Of a stretch of 19,572 nucleotides of DNA, positions 6,926 to 13,365 are shown piece after piece. The translations under genes were made by a program, and so were the position numbers. Where the stretch lies: contig MNRQ01000010.1 of NCBI GenBank assembly GCA_001916035.1, positions 1 to 19,572 on the forward strand. The letters run 5' to 3'. Position 1 is the first letter of the stretch. Each line of letters starts with the position of its first letter. This DNA comes from Clostridium sp. 27_14. GTDB taxonomy: Bacteria > Bacillota > Clostridia > TANB77 > CAG-508. The notes under the pieces were generated by a model. It searched no databases. It was not told where the DNA came from and worked only from the letters and a program-made list of their open reading frames with translations.

Positions 6926-7384
6926 ATGTACAAAAAAATATTTGTTGCTTTAGCTATATTAACAATTGGAATTTTCTCTTTTTCAATATGTTTTGCAAAT
7001 AATGATCATATGCTTGAAGATGCAGCAAATGGTGTAAGAAATGTTGTAGGTGGTGCTGAAAATGCAATAGAAGATGGTGCTAGAGATATTGCTAATACTA
7101 CAAAAGGTGCAACAGGAGCAGCGGAAAATTCTATGGATAATGCTACTGGAATGACTGAAAACACCAATAATAACAATAACAACAATAATTCAGAAATGAA
7201 TGGAAATGATAGAACAAACAGTAACACTTATATAGCAACAAGAACATCTACAACTGATTCTAGATTTATGGGAATGAATGCTACAGCATGGACTTGGCTT
7301 ATATTAGGAATAGCAGGTATTGCAATTGTTGCATTAGTTTGGTACTATGGTTCTCAAATGCGTACTAACCATGATGATGAATAG
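6926..7384 (+). CDS. Secreted or membrane protein with amphipathic Ala/Asn-rich repeats and C-terminal transmembrane helix
   Basis: 152 residues; AAGGAGG seven bases before ATG. A signal peptide spans residues 1-24 (KKIFVALAILTIGIFSFS...CFAN). Residues 28-80 consist of short degenerate units with Ala, Gly, Asn, Asp and Glu (AANGVRN, GAENAIED, GARDIANTTK, GAAENSMDNATG), resembling LEA-like amphipathic helical repeats. An Asn run (80-87) follows, then a linker, and TAWTWLILGIAGIAIVALVWYY (119-140) forms a membrane helix ahead of an acidic cytoplasmic tail ending DDE. No enzymatic motif is visible. A role in the cell envelope, or in desiccation or spore protection, is only suggested by the repeat style. 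It lacks a clear promoter of its own; the upstream terminator may be leaky or a weak promoter missed. Confidence 0.7.
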   Translation: MYKKIFVALAILTIGIFSFSICFANNDHMLEDAANGVRNVVGGAENAIEDGARDIANTTKGATGAAENSMDNATGMTENTNNNNNNNNSEMNGNDRTNSNTYIATRTSTTDSRFMGMNATAWTWLILGIAGIAIVALVWYYGSQMRTNHDDE

Positions 7385-7549
7385 TATTTATTGTATGTAA
7401 GATTATAAAATCCTATATACGAACAAACTATCGGAGTACTTTTATACTTTTTTATAAGTTATATAGTACTTCATTTTTATTATACAAAACAAATACGCGG
7501 ACTTTAAAATATTCTAAATAGTACAAATGTTATTAATATCCACTTGTTC
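7385..7549 (+). other. Intergenic stretch with two weak hairpins
   Basis: Between the membrane protein stop and the smpB promoter, an imperfect hairpin lies at 7394-7419. A second sits at 7435-7470, bounded by AGTACT on both sides and followed by a T-rich stretch; it may end transcription of the upstream gene. No ORF or known RNA was recognised. Confidence 0.3.
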
Positions 7550-7578
7550 TTGATTTATTTTTACTTTTTTGGTATACT
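7550..7578 (+). promoter_or_regulatory. SigA-type promoter of smpB
   Basis: TTGATT (7550-7555), a 17-base spacer, then TATACT (7573-7578). The predicted start site is about 25 bases before the ATG, so the leader is short. Confidence 0.65.
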
Positions 7579-7611
7579 ACCTTTAAACATAAATGAAAGG
7601 AATTGAATTTA

Positions 7612-8077
7612 ATGAATACCAACATAAAACAAATTTCTAAAAATCCTACAGCATATCATAATTATAATATAGAAGAAAAATTAGAAGCGGGAATCGTTTT
7701 AACACGGAACAGAAATAAAATCAATAAGACAAGGAAAAGTAAATTTAAAAGATACGTATGCTATATTAAAAAAAGGCGAAGTTTTTATAATTGGAATGCA
7801 CATCAGCCCTTATGACCACGGAAACATTTTTAATAAAGATCCTTTACGTGATAGAAAATTACTACTTAATAAACGTGAGATTTCTAAATTAATTGGTTTA
7901 ACAAAACAAAAAGGATATAGCTTAATTCCTATCAGTTTGTATTTTAAAGGTGATTTAGTAAAAGTTGAATTAGGTATTGGCAAAGGAAAAAAATTATATG
8001 ATAAACGTCAAGATTTAGCTAAAAAAGATGCTGAAAGACAAATTGCTTATCAATTAAAGAATAATAACAGACATTAA
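7612..8077 (+). pseudogene. smpB: SsrA-binding protein SmpB, frameshifted by one extra base
   Basis: SmpB binds tmRNA (ssrA) and brings it to stalled ribosomes for trans-translation. The first frame gives NIKQISKNPTAYHNYNIEEKLEAGIVLT, the classic N-terminus, then degenerates at 7705. Dropping a single base in 7702-7705 (ACACGG read as ACAGG) restores TGTEIKSIRQGKVNLKD, then TYAILKKGEVFIIG, and joins the downstream frame MHISPYDHGN, NKDPLRDRKLLL, KVELGIGKGKKLYDKR. The repaired protein has about 154 residues, full length, with the basic C-terminal tail intact. The start is ATG 7612 (GAAAGG 11 bases upstream), not TTG 7603. Both halves are perfectly conserved and the gene is near-universal, so a base-level sequence error is more likely than real loss. 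No ssrA gene was seen nearby. Confidence 0.93.
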
Positions 8078-8088
8078 TAATATAAGCA

Positions 8089-8117
8089 AAAATGAGAAGA
8101 CTATTGCTTCTCATTTT
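8089..8117. terminator. Bidirectional terminator between smpB and the DUF1540 gene
   Basis: AAAATGAGAAG-ACTATTG-CTTCTCATTTT: a perfect 11-bp stem with a 7-base loop, A-rich before and T-rich after. It starts 12 bases after the smpB stop. The stop codon of the convergent DUF1540 gene lies inside the loop, so its 3' coding end forms one arm. Confidence 0.75.
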
Positions 8118-8268
8118 CATAACTTGAACACATTGATTCATCAGCTTTTTTTGATTTACAATTTTGTGTTGGAGTTACTTGAATAGCTGTTAAAGTACAC
8201 TTATTTTGATTGTAATCATTATACTTACAAGTCTCAACATTACAGTGTATTTTTTGATTTCCTTCCAT
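8101..8268 (-). CDS. DUF1540 domain small Cys-rich protein
   Basis: A 55-residue protein, short enough to be easily missed. It begins MEGNQKIHCNVETCKYN and continues with NKCTLTAIQVTP, NCKSKKADESMCSSYENEKQ. Its five cysteines (9, 14, 24, 37, 47) match the spacing of the DUF1540 family, common in Clostridia and Bacilli and thought to bind a metal. The start is taken at 8268, where AAAGGA lies 12 bases upstream, the same arrangement as in the peroxiredoxin gene before it. An in-frame ATG four codons earlier is too close to that site. It follows the peroxiredoxin stop by 75 bases and may share its transcript. The role is unknown; redox or metal function next to a peroxiredoxin is a reasonable guess. 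Confidence 0.82.
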   Translation of the reverse strand: MEGNQKIHCNVETCKYNDYNQNKCTLTAIQVTPTQNCKSKKADESMCSSYENEKQ

Positions 8269-8343
8269 ATTGCATACCATTCCTTTCTCACCTTTAAGTT
8301 ACACTTTTCAGTGATAATATTATGATGTGCAAATCTAAAAAAA

Positions 8344-9042
8344 TTATTCAATACATTCTGTATTTCCATTATCTATACAATTTGTAGGTATTTCTTTGAA
8401 GCTCAGATACCAATTTATTCCATTTCTATTTTTAATTATTTCTTGTTGTCTATTTTGCAATTCGCAAAAAGTTTTTGGCGGTGGTAAAATTACTGGCTGA
8501 TTTGGTATCCAATTTGCACCTGTAGAGCTTTGTGAACAATCTGCTACTTGTAATGCTTTAACAATTCTTAATATCTCTGGTATAAATCTTCCTACATTCA
8601 TTGGATATATTAGTATTGTCCTTATTATTCCTTTATCATCAATTATAAACACATTTCTAACTGTTTCTGTATTACTTATATCACTTGCTATCATTCCATA
8701 TTTTCTTGCTATTTCGCCATTACGGTCAGCTATTATGGGAAAAGAAATTTGTATTCCAGTTCTGCAGTATATATCATATATCCAAGCTAAATGAGATGAA
8801 TTTGAATCTACACTTAGTCCTAATAGCTCAGTATTTATATTTTGAAAATATGTATGTGCTCTCGTAAATGCTATCATCTCTGTTGTGCATACAGGGGTGA
8901 AATCTCCAGGATGTGAAAATAGTATCAACCATTTTCCTTTGAAATCATTTAAGGAAATATTTCCACACGTTGTAATAGCTTCAAAATCTGGCGCTTTTTG
9001 ACCTATTTTTACATTTCCATTCATTAATAATTCATAATCCAT
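8344..9042 (-). CDS. Peroxiredoxin, Prx6-like (1-Cys type) thiol peroxidase
   Basis: Reduces hydrogen peroxide and organic hydroperoxides with a cysteine thiol in the cytoplasm. 232 residues, a Prx6-type length. Seen: KIGQKAPDFEA (12-22), the active site PGDFTPVCTTE with peroxidatic Cys52 and the conserved Thr, and Arg129 in TETVRNVFIIDDKG. The Prx6-type C-terminal extension has PMNVGRFIPEILRIVKALQ and ANWIPNQPVILPPP. Further cysteines at 26, 93, 169, 193, 222 and 230 leave open a resolving role for one of the late ones. The start is ATG 9042 (AAAGGA 12 bases upstream). No dedicated reductase gene is adjacent; the DUF1540 gene follows on the same strand. Confidence 0.93.
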   Translation of the reverse strand: MDYELLMNGNVKIGQKAPDFEAITTCGNISLNDFKGKWLILFSHPGDFTPVCTTEMIAFTRAHTYFQNINTELLGLSVDSNSSHLAWIYDIYCRTGIQISFPIIADRNGEIARKYGMIASDISNTETVRNVFIIDDKGIIRTILIYPMNVGRFIPEILRIVKALQVADCSQSSTGANWIPNQPVILPPPKTFCELQNRQQEIIKNRNGINWYLSFKEIPTNCIDNGNTECIE

Positions 9043-9112
9043 ATTTTATCACATTCCTTTCGATTTATAATATGAAAAAAACATATTTATTGTGCAGCCA
9101 ATATTTAACCAA

Positions 9113-9151
9113 CCAAAAAACTTCTAGTATAATAAACTAGAAGTTTTTTGG
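9113..9151 (-). terminator. Rho-independent terminator (16-bp perfect stem)
   Basis: CCAAAAAACTTCTAGT and its exact complement (9136-9151) flank a 7-base loop. On the minus strand it starts seven bases after the stop of the 127-residue protein gene and separates it from the peroxiredoxin gene. Confidence 0.75.
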
Positions 9152-9157
9152 CTGTGA

Positions 9158-9541
9158 TTAGATTTTCGGCATCATATACTTATACGCTCTATCTGTTTGC
9201 TCTTTTATATATTGTATCTTTTTCATATCCGAAATTCTTTCAACAAAATTAATAGTTATAGATTCATTAGAAGTACTTTGCAAAAAATACGCAGATGGAA
9301 GTTCTAACTCATCTATCTCTACCGTAGCAGACTTGAAAACATATTGAGGATTTTCAAACAATTCATGTGTTGCTCCAATACCCTCATAAAGATCAAATCT
9401 TAAAAGACCATTTTCTTCATTGCCTTCCAAATAATCATTGGCAATAAAGCCTTTGAATTTGTTGGCAGAAAACATTACGCCTCCTGTACCATACATATTT
9501 TCTGTCCGAACTATTACACTAAAAAATAATTCTTTTGCCAT
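9158..9541 (-). CDS. Hypothetical protein, 127 residues
   Basis: Not recognised. The start is placed at the ATG at 9541 (MAKELFFSVIVRTENMYG), because GGAGG lies eight bases before it. An ATG five codons upstream overlaps that Shine-Dalgarno site. The protein is acidic and soluble, with no signal peptide or membrane segment. Predicted content is mostly beta in residues 1-100 (FFSVIVRT, GGVMFSANKFKGFIAND, GLLRFDLYEG, SATVEIDELELP, SITINFVERI) and a C-terminal helix (MKKIQYIKEQTDRAYKYM). It has its own promoter and terminator, so it is a single-gene unit between the helicase and peroxiredoxin genes. No function is proposed. Confidence 0.7.
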   Translation of the reverse strand: MAKELFFSVIVRTENMYGTGGVMFSANKFKGFIANDYLEGNEENGLLRFDLYEGIGATHELFENPQYVFKSATVEIDELELPSAYFLQSTSNESITINFVERISDMKKIQYIKEQTDRAYKYMMPKI

Positions 9542-9599
9542 TTGTTTTTCCTCCATTTTTAATATAAAATAAAGATTTGCTACAATTTAATCTAAATAC

Positions 9600-9628
9600 A
9601 TATTAACATAAAGCAGATAAAAAGTCAA
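9600..9628 (-). promoter_or_regulatory. SigA-type promoter of the 127-residue protein gene
   Basis: On the minus strand, TTGACT (9628-9623), 17 bases, TAATAT (9605-9600), about 60 bases before the ATG. The -35 element lies inside a weak hairpin (AAAAAGT at 9619-9625 pairing with ACTTTTT at 9652-9658) that may also end the upstream helicase transcript. Confidence 0.6.
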
Positions 9629-9696
9629 TTTTATCATTTACAAAAATATCAACTTTTTACTTGCTTAATAACTCTTACACTATAACATCTAAACTA

Positions 9697-11751
9697 TTAT
9701 TTTAAACTTAAATATCCTATTTCATCCCATCGGTTATATGCTAAATTTAGACTAAATAATAATTTGGGCTTTGCCCCTGCCCTATTTTTATCAACAATGC
9801 AAGCATAATATCTTTCATCAGGATCTTTAGATTTTTGCAAATCAAAAAATGTAGTATCAACTTCTTGATTAGAATAATGAAATTCATCATACATGTCTCT
9901 TGGTATTTGTTTCATCAAACATAATGTATCTAAAACTTCTTTTACAGTCCTACTTACTGCCAAATCATTAATGTCCAAATTTATCGGATTTGTTTTATTT
10001 TCCGTTAACTGTAATGTTGAACAAATAAATATTCCAAAATTTTGAGCTAAATTTGCTAAAATTGTTGCAGTTCTTTTTATTTCCTCACCATTTCCTATAT
10101 TAGCAGTATCTGTTTTTAATGTATCATAAAATACATATTCTATTTTTTCTTTATAATAATAGTTCATAATAACCTTTTGTAACTCGTCATTTGTATGATC
10201 TGTAATATTTATAAAATAAATAGAATTTAATACTTGAGTATTTATCCAATTAGTTACAGCAATAGTCTTTTTAAAATCTGAGGAAACTTCTTCCAGTCTT
10301 TTTATAAAATCCTCTCTACTCTCATTTTTTTCTCTTAACACATATCCATCCTTATCTATTTTTACTATCTTAGAATCATCTGGTCTAAATTTAAACTCTA
10401 ATAATTCTGTCTCAGATATATGTAATTTTTGTCCATGCAATTTTTGAATAGCAGGATGATTCAATATTGTTGTAATAAGAGTCAATTTCATTTTTTCTTC
10501 TGACATTTCATTTGAAATTATTAATACCTTTTTTTGATGTACTAAAGAAGTGTATGCAGCTATATTTACAGTAAGTCTACTCTTACCAGCATTTGAAGGC
10601 ATTGCAATTGCCATTGTTTCACCTTTTCTAATTCCTTTAAAGACTTGCGTTAAAATAGGAAAAGGTAAACTTAAACCATTAGCCAAATTATTATCTCCTC
10701 TTTCTAAAAAACTTGTCAAATCTGTATTTAATACTGCTTGCTTAAACTTATCTGTTACAGTTACTTGATTTGTAGCATTTTCTACTTCTTCTATTGTCAT
10801 TTTATCATAAAGTTTATAATGTGCAATTTCAACAATCTTTTTCTGAATACTCTCAATTGGCATCTCCACATATTTTTTTCTTAGCAAACAAATTTTTCTT
10901 AAATCTGTATAGATTTTTTCCATATTATAATTTTTACCTGCAACATATTGTTTCAAATAATATTTTTGTTGATAAATTCCTTCTACTTCTCTTGAAAAGT
11001 TAAATTTTTGTTTTGCTATTTCTGGAGTATAGTTTCCACCCTCTGTAAATAATATACTTTTATATATATTTAATAAACTCTCACTTTCAAAATAACATTG
11101 ATCAAACAAAATATAATATCTAACAATATATTTAGGTTCTGTTAATAATAAACCTATATAAATTTTTTCTAGTTCCACGTTACGCAAATCTACAGGATAT
11201 TTTTCTTTATCTTTTTCTGTTTCAAAAACAAATTCTTCCTCATCTTCGTCTTGGTTATCTTCATCTTGTTCTTTTTCGTCATACATATAATTTTCTAAAT
11301 CTTCTTCATTTTCTATTTCTTCTTCGTTGTCTTTTGTACTATCACCATTTTCTGTATATTCATCTTCTTTTTCAGAATATTCATCATCTTGATAATTTTC
11401 ATCTGAAATAGAATTGCCAAACAAATCTTCATCTCCTAATGGCAAAAATACAGATAAATCCTCATCATCCTCTTCATCTTTTTCAGTTTCATTGTCAGCT
11501 TTTTTCTCCTCAGCAATATCTTCCTCTTGTTGATTATTTTTTTCTTCATTATCTTCTATTTCTGTACTTTCTTCTTCATCATATTCTTCCTGTTGTCTTT
11601 CTTTCTTTTTATTTAAGTTTTGTATAATAGATAAAGCAGTATGGAAATCTCCATCAGCAATTGCTTGCTTTGCTCCTTCAATTTCTTTTTTATTATTTGG
11701 TGTAATAGGTATACTATTTAATAAATCTGTTATTCTTTTTATACTTTCCAT
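9697..11751 (-). CDS. Atypical DnaB-like helicase with long acidic N-terminal insert
   Basis: 684 residues, versus about 440-460 for replicative DnaB. In order: residues 1-52, a small helical domain (RITDLLNSIP, AKQAIADGDFHTALSIIQNLN); residues 55-180, an extremely Glu/Asp-rich tract; about 190-260, a DnaB N-terminal-like domain (VELEKIYIGLLLTEP); about 340-684, a RecA-like DnaB C-terminal ATPase. ATPase motifs are Walker A MPSNAGKS (384-391), the catalytic glutamate in SNEMS (Glu415), Walker B VFYDT (Asp543), STLQLTE with sensor Gln581, and the DnaB arginine-finger region DKNRAGA (654-660) with LLFSLNLAYNRWDEI after it. The family unwinds DNA as a hexamer at the fork; here all core residues are present, so ATPase activity is likely. 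The size, divergence and acidic insert argue for a specialised paralogue or a prophage-derived copy rather than the main replicative helicase. It has no dnaC/dnaI or dnaG neighbour. Confidence 0.85.
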   Translation of the reverse strand: MESIKRITDLLNSIPITPNNKKEIEGAKQAIADGDFHTALSIIQNLNKKKERQQEEYDEEESTEIEDNEEKNNQQEEDIAEEKKADNETEKDEEDDEDLSVFLPLGDEDLFGNSISDENYQDDEYSEKEDEYTENGDSTKDNEEEIENEEDLENYMYDEKEQDEDNQDEDEEEFVFETEKDKEKYPVDLRNVELEKIYIGLLLTEPKYIVRYYILFDQCYFESESLLNIYKSILFTEGGNYTPEIAKQKFNFSREVEGIYQQKYYLKQYVAGKNYNMEKIYTDLRKICLLRKKYVEMPIESIQKKIVEIAHYKLYDKMTIEEVENATNQVTVTDKFKQAVLNTDLTSFLERGDNNLANGLSLPFPILTQVFKGIRKGETMAIAMPSNAGKSRLTVNIAAYTSLVHQKKVLIISNEMSEEKMKLTLITTILNHPAIQKLHGQKLHISETELLEFKFRPDDSKIVKIDKDGYVLREKNESREDFIKRLEEVSSDFKKTIAVTNWINTQVLNSIYFINITDHTNDELQKVIMNYYYKEKIEYVFYDTLKTDTANIGNGEEIKRTATILANLAQNFGIFICSTLQLTENKTNPINLDINDLAVSRTVKEVLDTLCLMKQIPRDMYDEFHYSNQEVDTTFFDLQKSKDPDERYYACIVDKNRAGAKPKLLFSLNLAYNRWDEIGYLSLK

Positions 11752-11833
11752 CTATACCATCCCTCTCTAATTTGCTCCTTGTTATATTTTATATTGAAAG
11801 AAGTTTTTTTGAATTTCCTACAATATAAAATAA

Positions 11834-11864
11834 TCCTAAGGTATCTTTATTATGTACCTTAGGA
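11834..11864 (-). terminator. Rho-independent terminator of the DUF308 gene
   Basis: TCCTAAGGTA and TACCTTAGGA form a perfect 10-bp stem with an 11-base loop, seven bases after the DUF308 stop on the minus strand. T-rich sequence lies on both sides, so it could work in both directions. Confidence 0.75.
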
Positions 11865-11870
11865 CGTTTT

Positions 11871-12407
11871 TTAATCTCTCATATAATCTTTTATTTTTTT
11901 CATAAAGATACATCTTGTAACAATATCTAATACTGCATAAACAATAATTGCTATTCCTATTGTTTTTAATGCTAAAGTTGTATTTATTAAAACTGCAATT
12001 CCAGCAATAATAATTAGCATTGAACATATTAGAGTAATTGTCCAATATCCAGATTTAATATCTTTCCATACTAATGTTGTTTGGAAATCTTTTAATCCTT
12101 CTAAAATTATCCAAACTCCAAGAAAAACACTAAATATGTTTGAAATAATATTTGGACAAAGTAAAACAATAACACCTATAATAATGCCAATTAATGCCAT
12201 TGTTAAAAGATAATCTTCTTTTGGTTCAGAAGTAAAATAATCTACTAGCTTTAAAAAAGCAACTATTATAAATACGGTTCCTAATAAAACAGTAATAACA
12301 GACATCATTTCATTAGGTCTTGCAACTAATAGTATTCCTAACAATACAAATACAAGTGAAATTATAATATCTGTCCAACTTGATCTTTTTAAAAACTTTT
12401 CAAACAT
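11871..12407 (-). CDS. DUF308/HdeD-like integral membrane protein
   Basis: 178 residues with about six hydrophobic helices arranged as repeated pairs: DIIISLVFVLLGILLVARP, MMSVITVLLGTVFIIVAF, YLLTMALIGIIIGVIVLL, NIFSVFLGVWIILEGLKDF, ITLICSMLIIIAGIAVLI and TIGIAIIVYAVLDIV. The G-x-x-x-x-hydrophobic-P helix pattern and the GLxxL/F turn are typical of the DUF308 (HdeD-like) family, which includes an E. coli acid-stress protein; in Firmicutes the role is unknown. GAGAGGT precedes the ATG by seven bases, and a terminator follows the stop. It may share a transcript with nothing else; the helicase gene begins 119 bases downstream. Confidence 0.82.
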   Translation of the reverse strand: MFEKFLKRSSWTDIIISLVFVLLGILLVARPNEMMSVITVLLGTVFIIVAFLKLVDYFTSEPKEDYLLTMALIGIIIGVIVLLCPNIISNIFSVFLGVWIILEGLKDFQTTLVWKDIKSGYWTITLICSMLIIIAGIAVLINTTLALKTIGIAIIVYAVLDIVTRCIFMKKIKDYMRD

Positions 12408-12710
12408 GTTTATTACCTCTCTTTCTTTTGTATTTTTACTTTTTTATCTTATAAATGAATGACAAAAGTCCTCATTTTTTGACACTCACATCATATCACA
12501 TTAAAATTATTTTGTATATATTTTTATAAAATTTTTTTAATTTTTTTATTTTCATTCTTTTTTAATTTTTACAATCATACATTTTAATAAAACAAAAACA
12601 TTTATTTTTAATTTTAATAATCACTATTAATGTACGTTTTTGTATTTATGTAAAATTTGTTAACACAAATTTATACGCATCAAATTTTATTATTGAAATG
12701 AGGATCTTTT
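12408..12710. other. Divergent intergenic region, very AT-rich, with one palindrome
   Basis: 303 bases between two divergent genes, with long T and A runs. No ORF or structured RNA was recognised. The minus-strand side contains TGATATGAT near 12500, a possible extended -10 for the DUF308 gene. At 12653-12672 lies AAATTTGT-TAAC-ACAAATTT, an 8-bp perfect inverted repeat about 40 bases before the next plus-strand ATG. It could be an operator or overlap the promoter. Confidence 0.4.
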
Positions 12711-13241
12711 ATGTTTATTTATAATATTAAAATTAATAATAGCAAAATCTTCAAGATATTTTTTATATCTGTAATTATTTTATTATTACTCATTGTTAGT
12801 ATAGTAATTTTCAGAGTTTTCAACGGTGCAAGTAAAAATCCAAAAAACACTGAAATACAACAAATTAACACTTCAAATTACACAAATGTTCTAAAAACAG
12901 TACATGATGATATTGATTCTTATGTAGGATTAAAAATACATTTTTCAGGTTATGTATACAGACTTTTAGATTTTAGTGAAAATCAATTTGTTCTAGCAAG
13001 AAATATGGTAATTTCTTCAAACTTTCAAACAGTTGTCGTTGGATTTCTCTGTGAATCTGAAGATATTAAAAATTTTTCCGATAATTCTTGGATTGAACTA
13101 ACAGGTGAAATCACAAAAGGTAATTATCACGGTGACATGCCTATTATTAAAGTTACTGAATTACATGGCTGTGATAAGCCAAACGACGAACTTGTTTATC
13201 CACCTGACGAAAGCTATATCCCTGTGGCAGGTGAAATTTAA
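12711..13241 (+). CDS. Membrane-anchored DUF1980-domain protein (C-terminal half of the YcgQ/TIGR03943 family)
   Basis: 176 residues. One membrane helix (about 14-35) is followed by an external domain from about 55: YVGLKIHFSGYVYR, LLDFSENQFVLARNMVI, VVVGFLCESED, SWIELTGEITKG and PIIKVTELHGCDKPNDELVYPP. This order matches the C-terminal DUF1980 domain of TIGR03943/YcgQ proteins. It differs in two ways: the usual multi-helix N-terminal half (and the YcgR permease partner) is absent, and the two adjacent cysteines normally found in the middle are Ser-Ser (102-103) here. The fold is OB-like (inference). The start is fixed by GAGGATC. It has no cognate terminator before guaA, but a separate guaA promoter is visible. 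Function unknown; the family is often linked to metal or sulfur-related permeases. Confidence 0.72.
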   Translation: MFIYNIKINNSKIFKIFFISVIILLLLIVSIVIFRVFNGASKNPKNTEIQQINTSNYTNVLKTVHDDIDSYVGLKIHFSGYVYRLLDFSENQFVLARNMVISSNFQTVVVGFLCESEDIKNFSDNSWIELTGEITKGNYHGDMPIIKVTELHGCDKPNDELVYPPDESYIPVAGEI

Positions 13242-13282
13242 CACTTTTTTTCATAATTACAACCTTTTTATCAAAAAATTCG

Positions 13283-13311
13283 TTTACTTAAATGTGAAAA
13301 TATGTTACAAT
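13283..13311 (+). promoter_or_regulatory. Promoter of guaA
   Basis: TTTACT (13283-13288), 17 bases, TACAAT (13306-13311). The predicted start is near 13318, giving a leader of about 48 bases. Confidence 0.55.
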
Positions 13312-13326
13312 ATAGATATATTTTAG

Positions 13327-13349
13327 TAGGTATCAGATTGTTATACCTA
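13327..13349 (+). promoter_or_regulatory. Hairpin in the guaA leader
   Basis: TAGGTAT-CAGATTGTT-ATACCTA: a perfect 7-bp inverted repeat starting about ten bases after the predicted transcription start and ending just before the AAAGGA site. It may be an operator or translation-modulating hairpin. It is too short for a purine riboswitch, and no PurR-like box was seen. Confidence 0.4.
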
Positions 13350-13365
13350 AGAAAGGAATGTAATA

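Noticed and set aside
7700..7710. Programmed frameshift in smpB
   Set aside because: No slippery sequence or stop-codon context typical of programmed +1 shifts is seen, and such a mechanism is not known for smpB; an error or mutation explains it better.
8078..8343. tmRNA (ssrA) next to smpB
   Set aside because: The stretch is taken by a terminator and the DUF1540 gene; no tRNA-like ends or tag-peptide frame was seen.
13312..13365. Purine riboswitch before guaA
   Set aside because: The leader is too short and lacks the three-way junction core.
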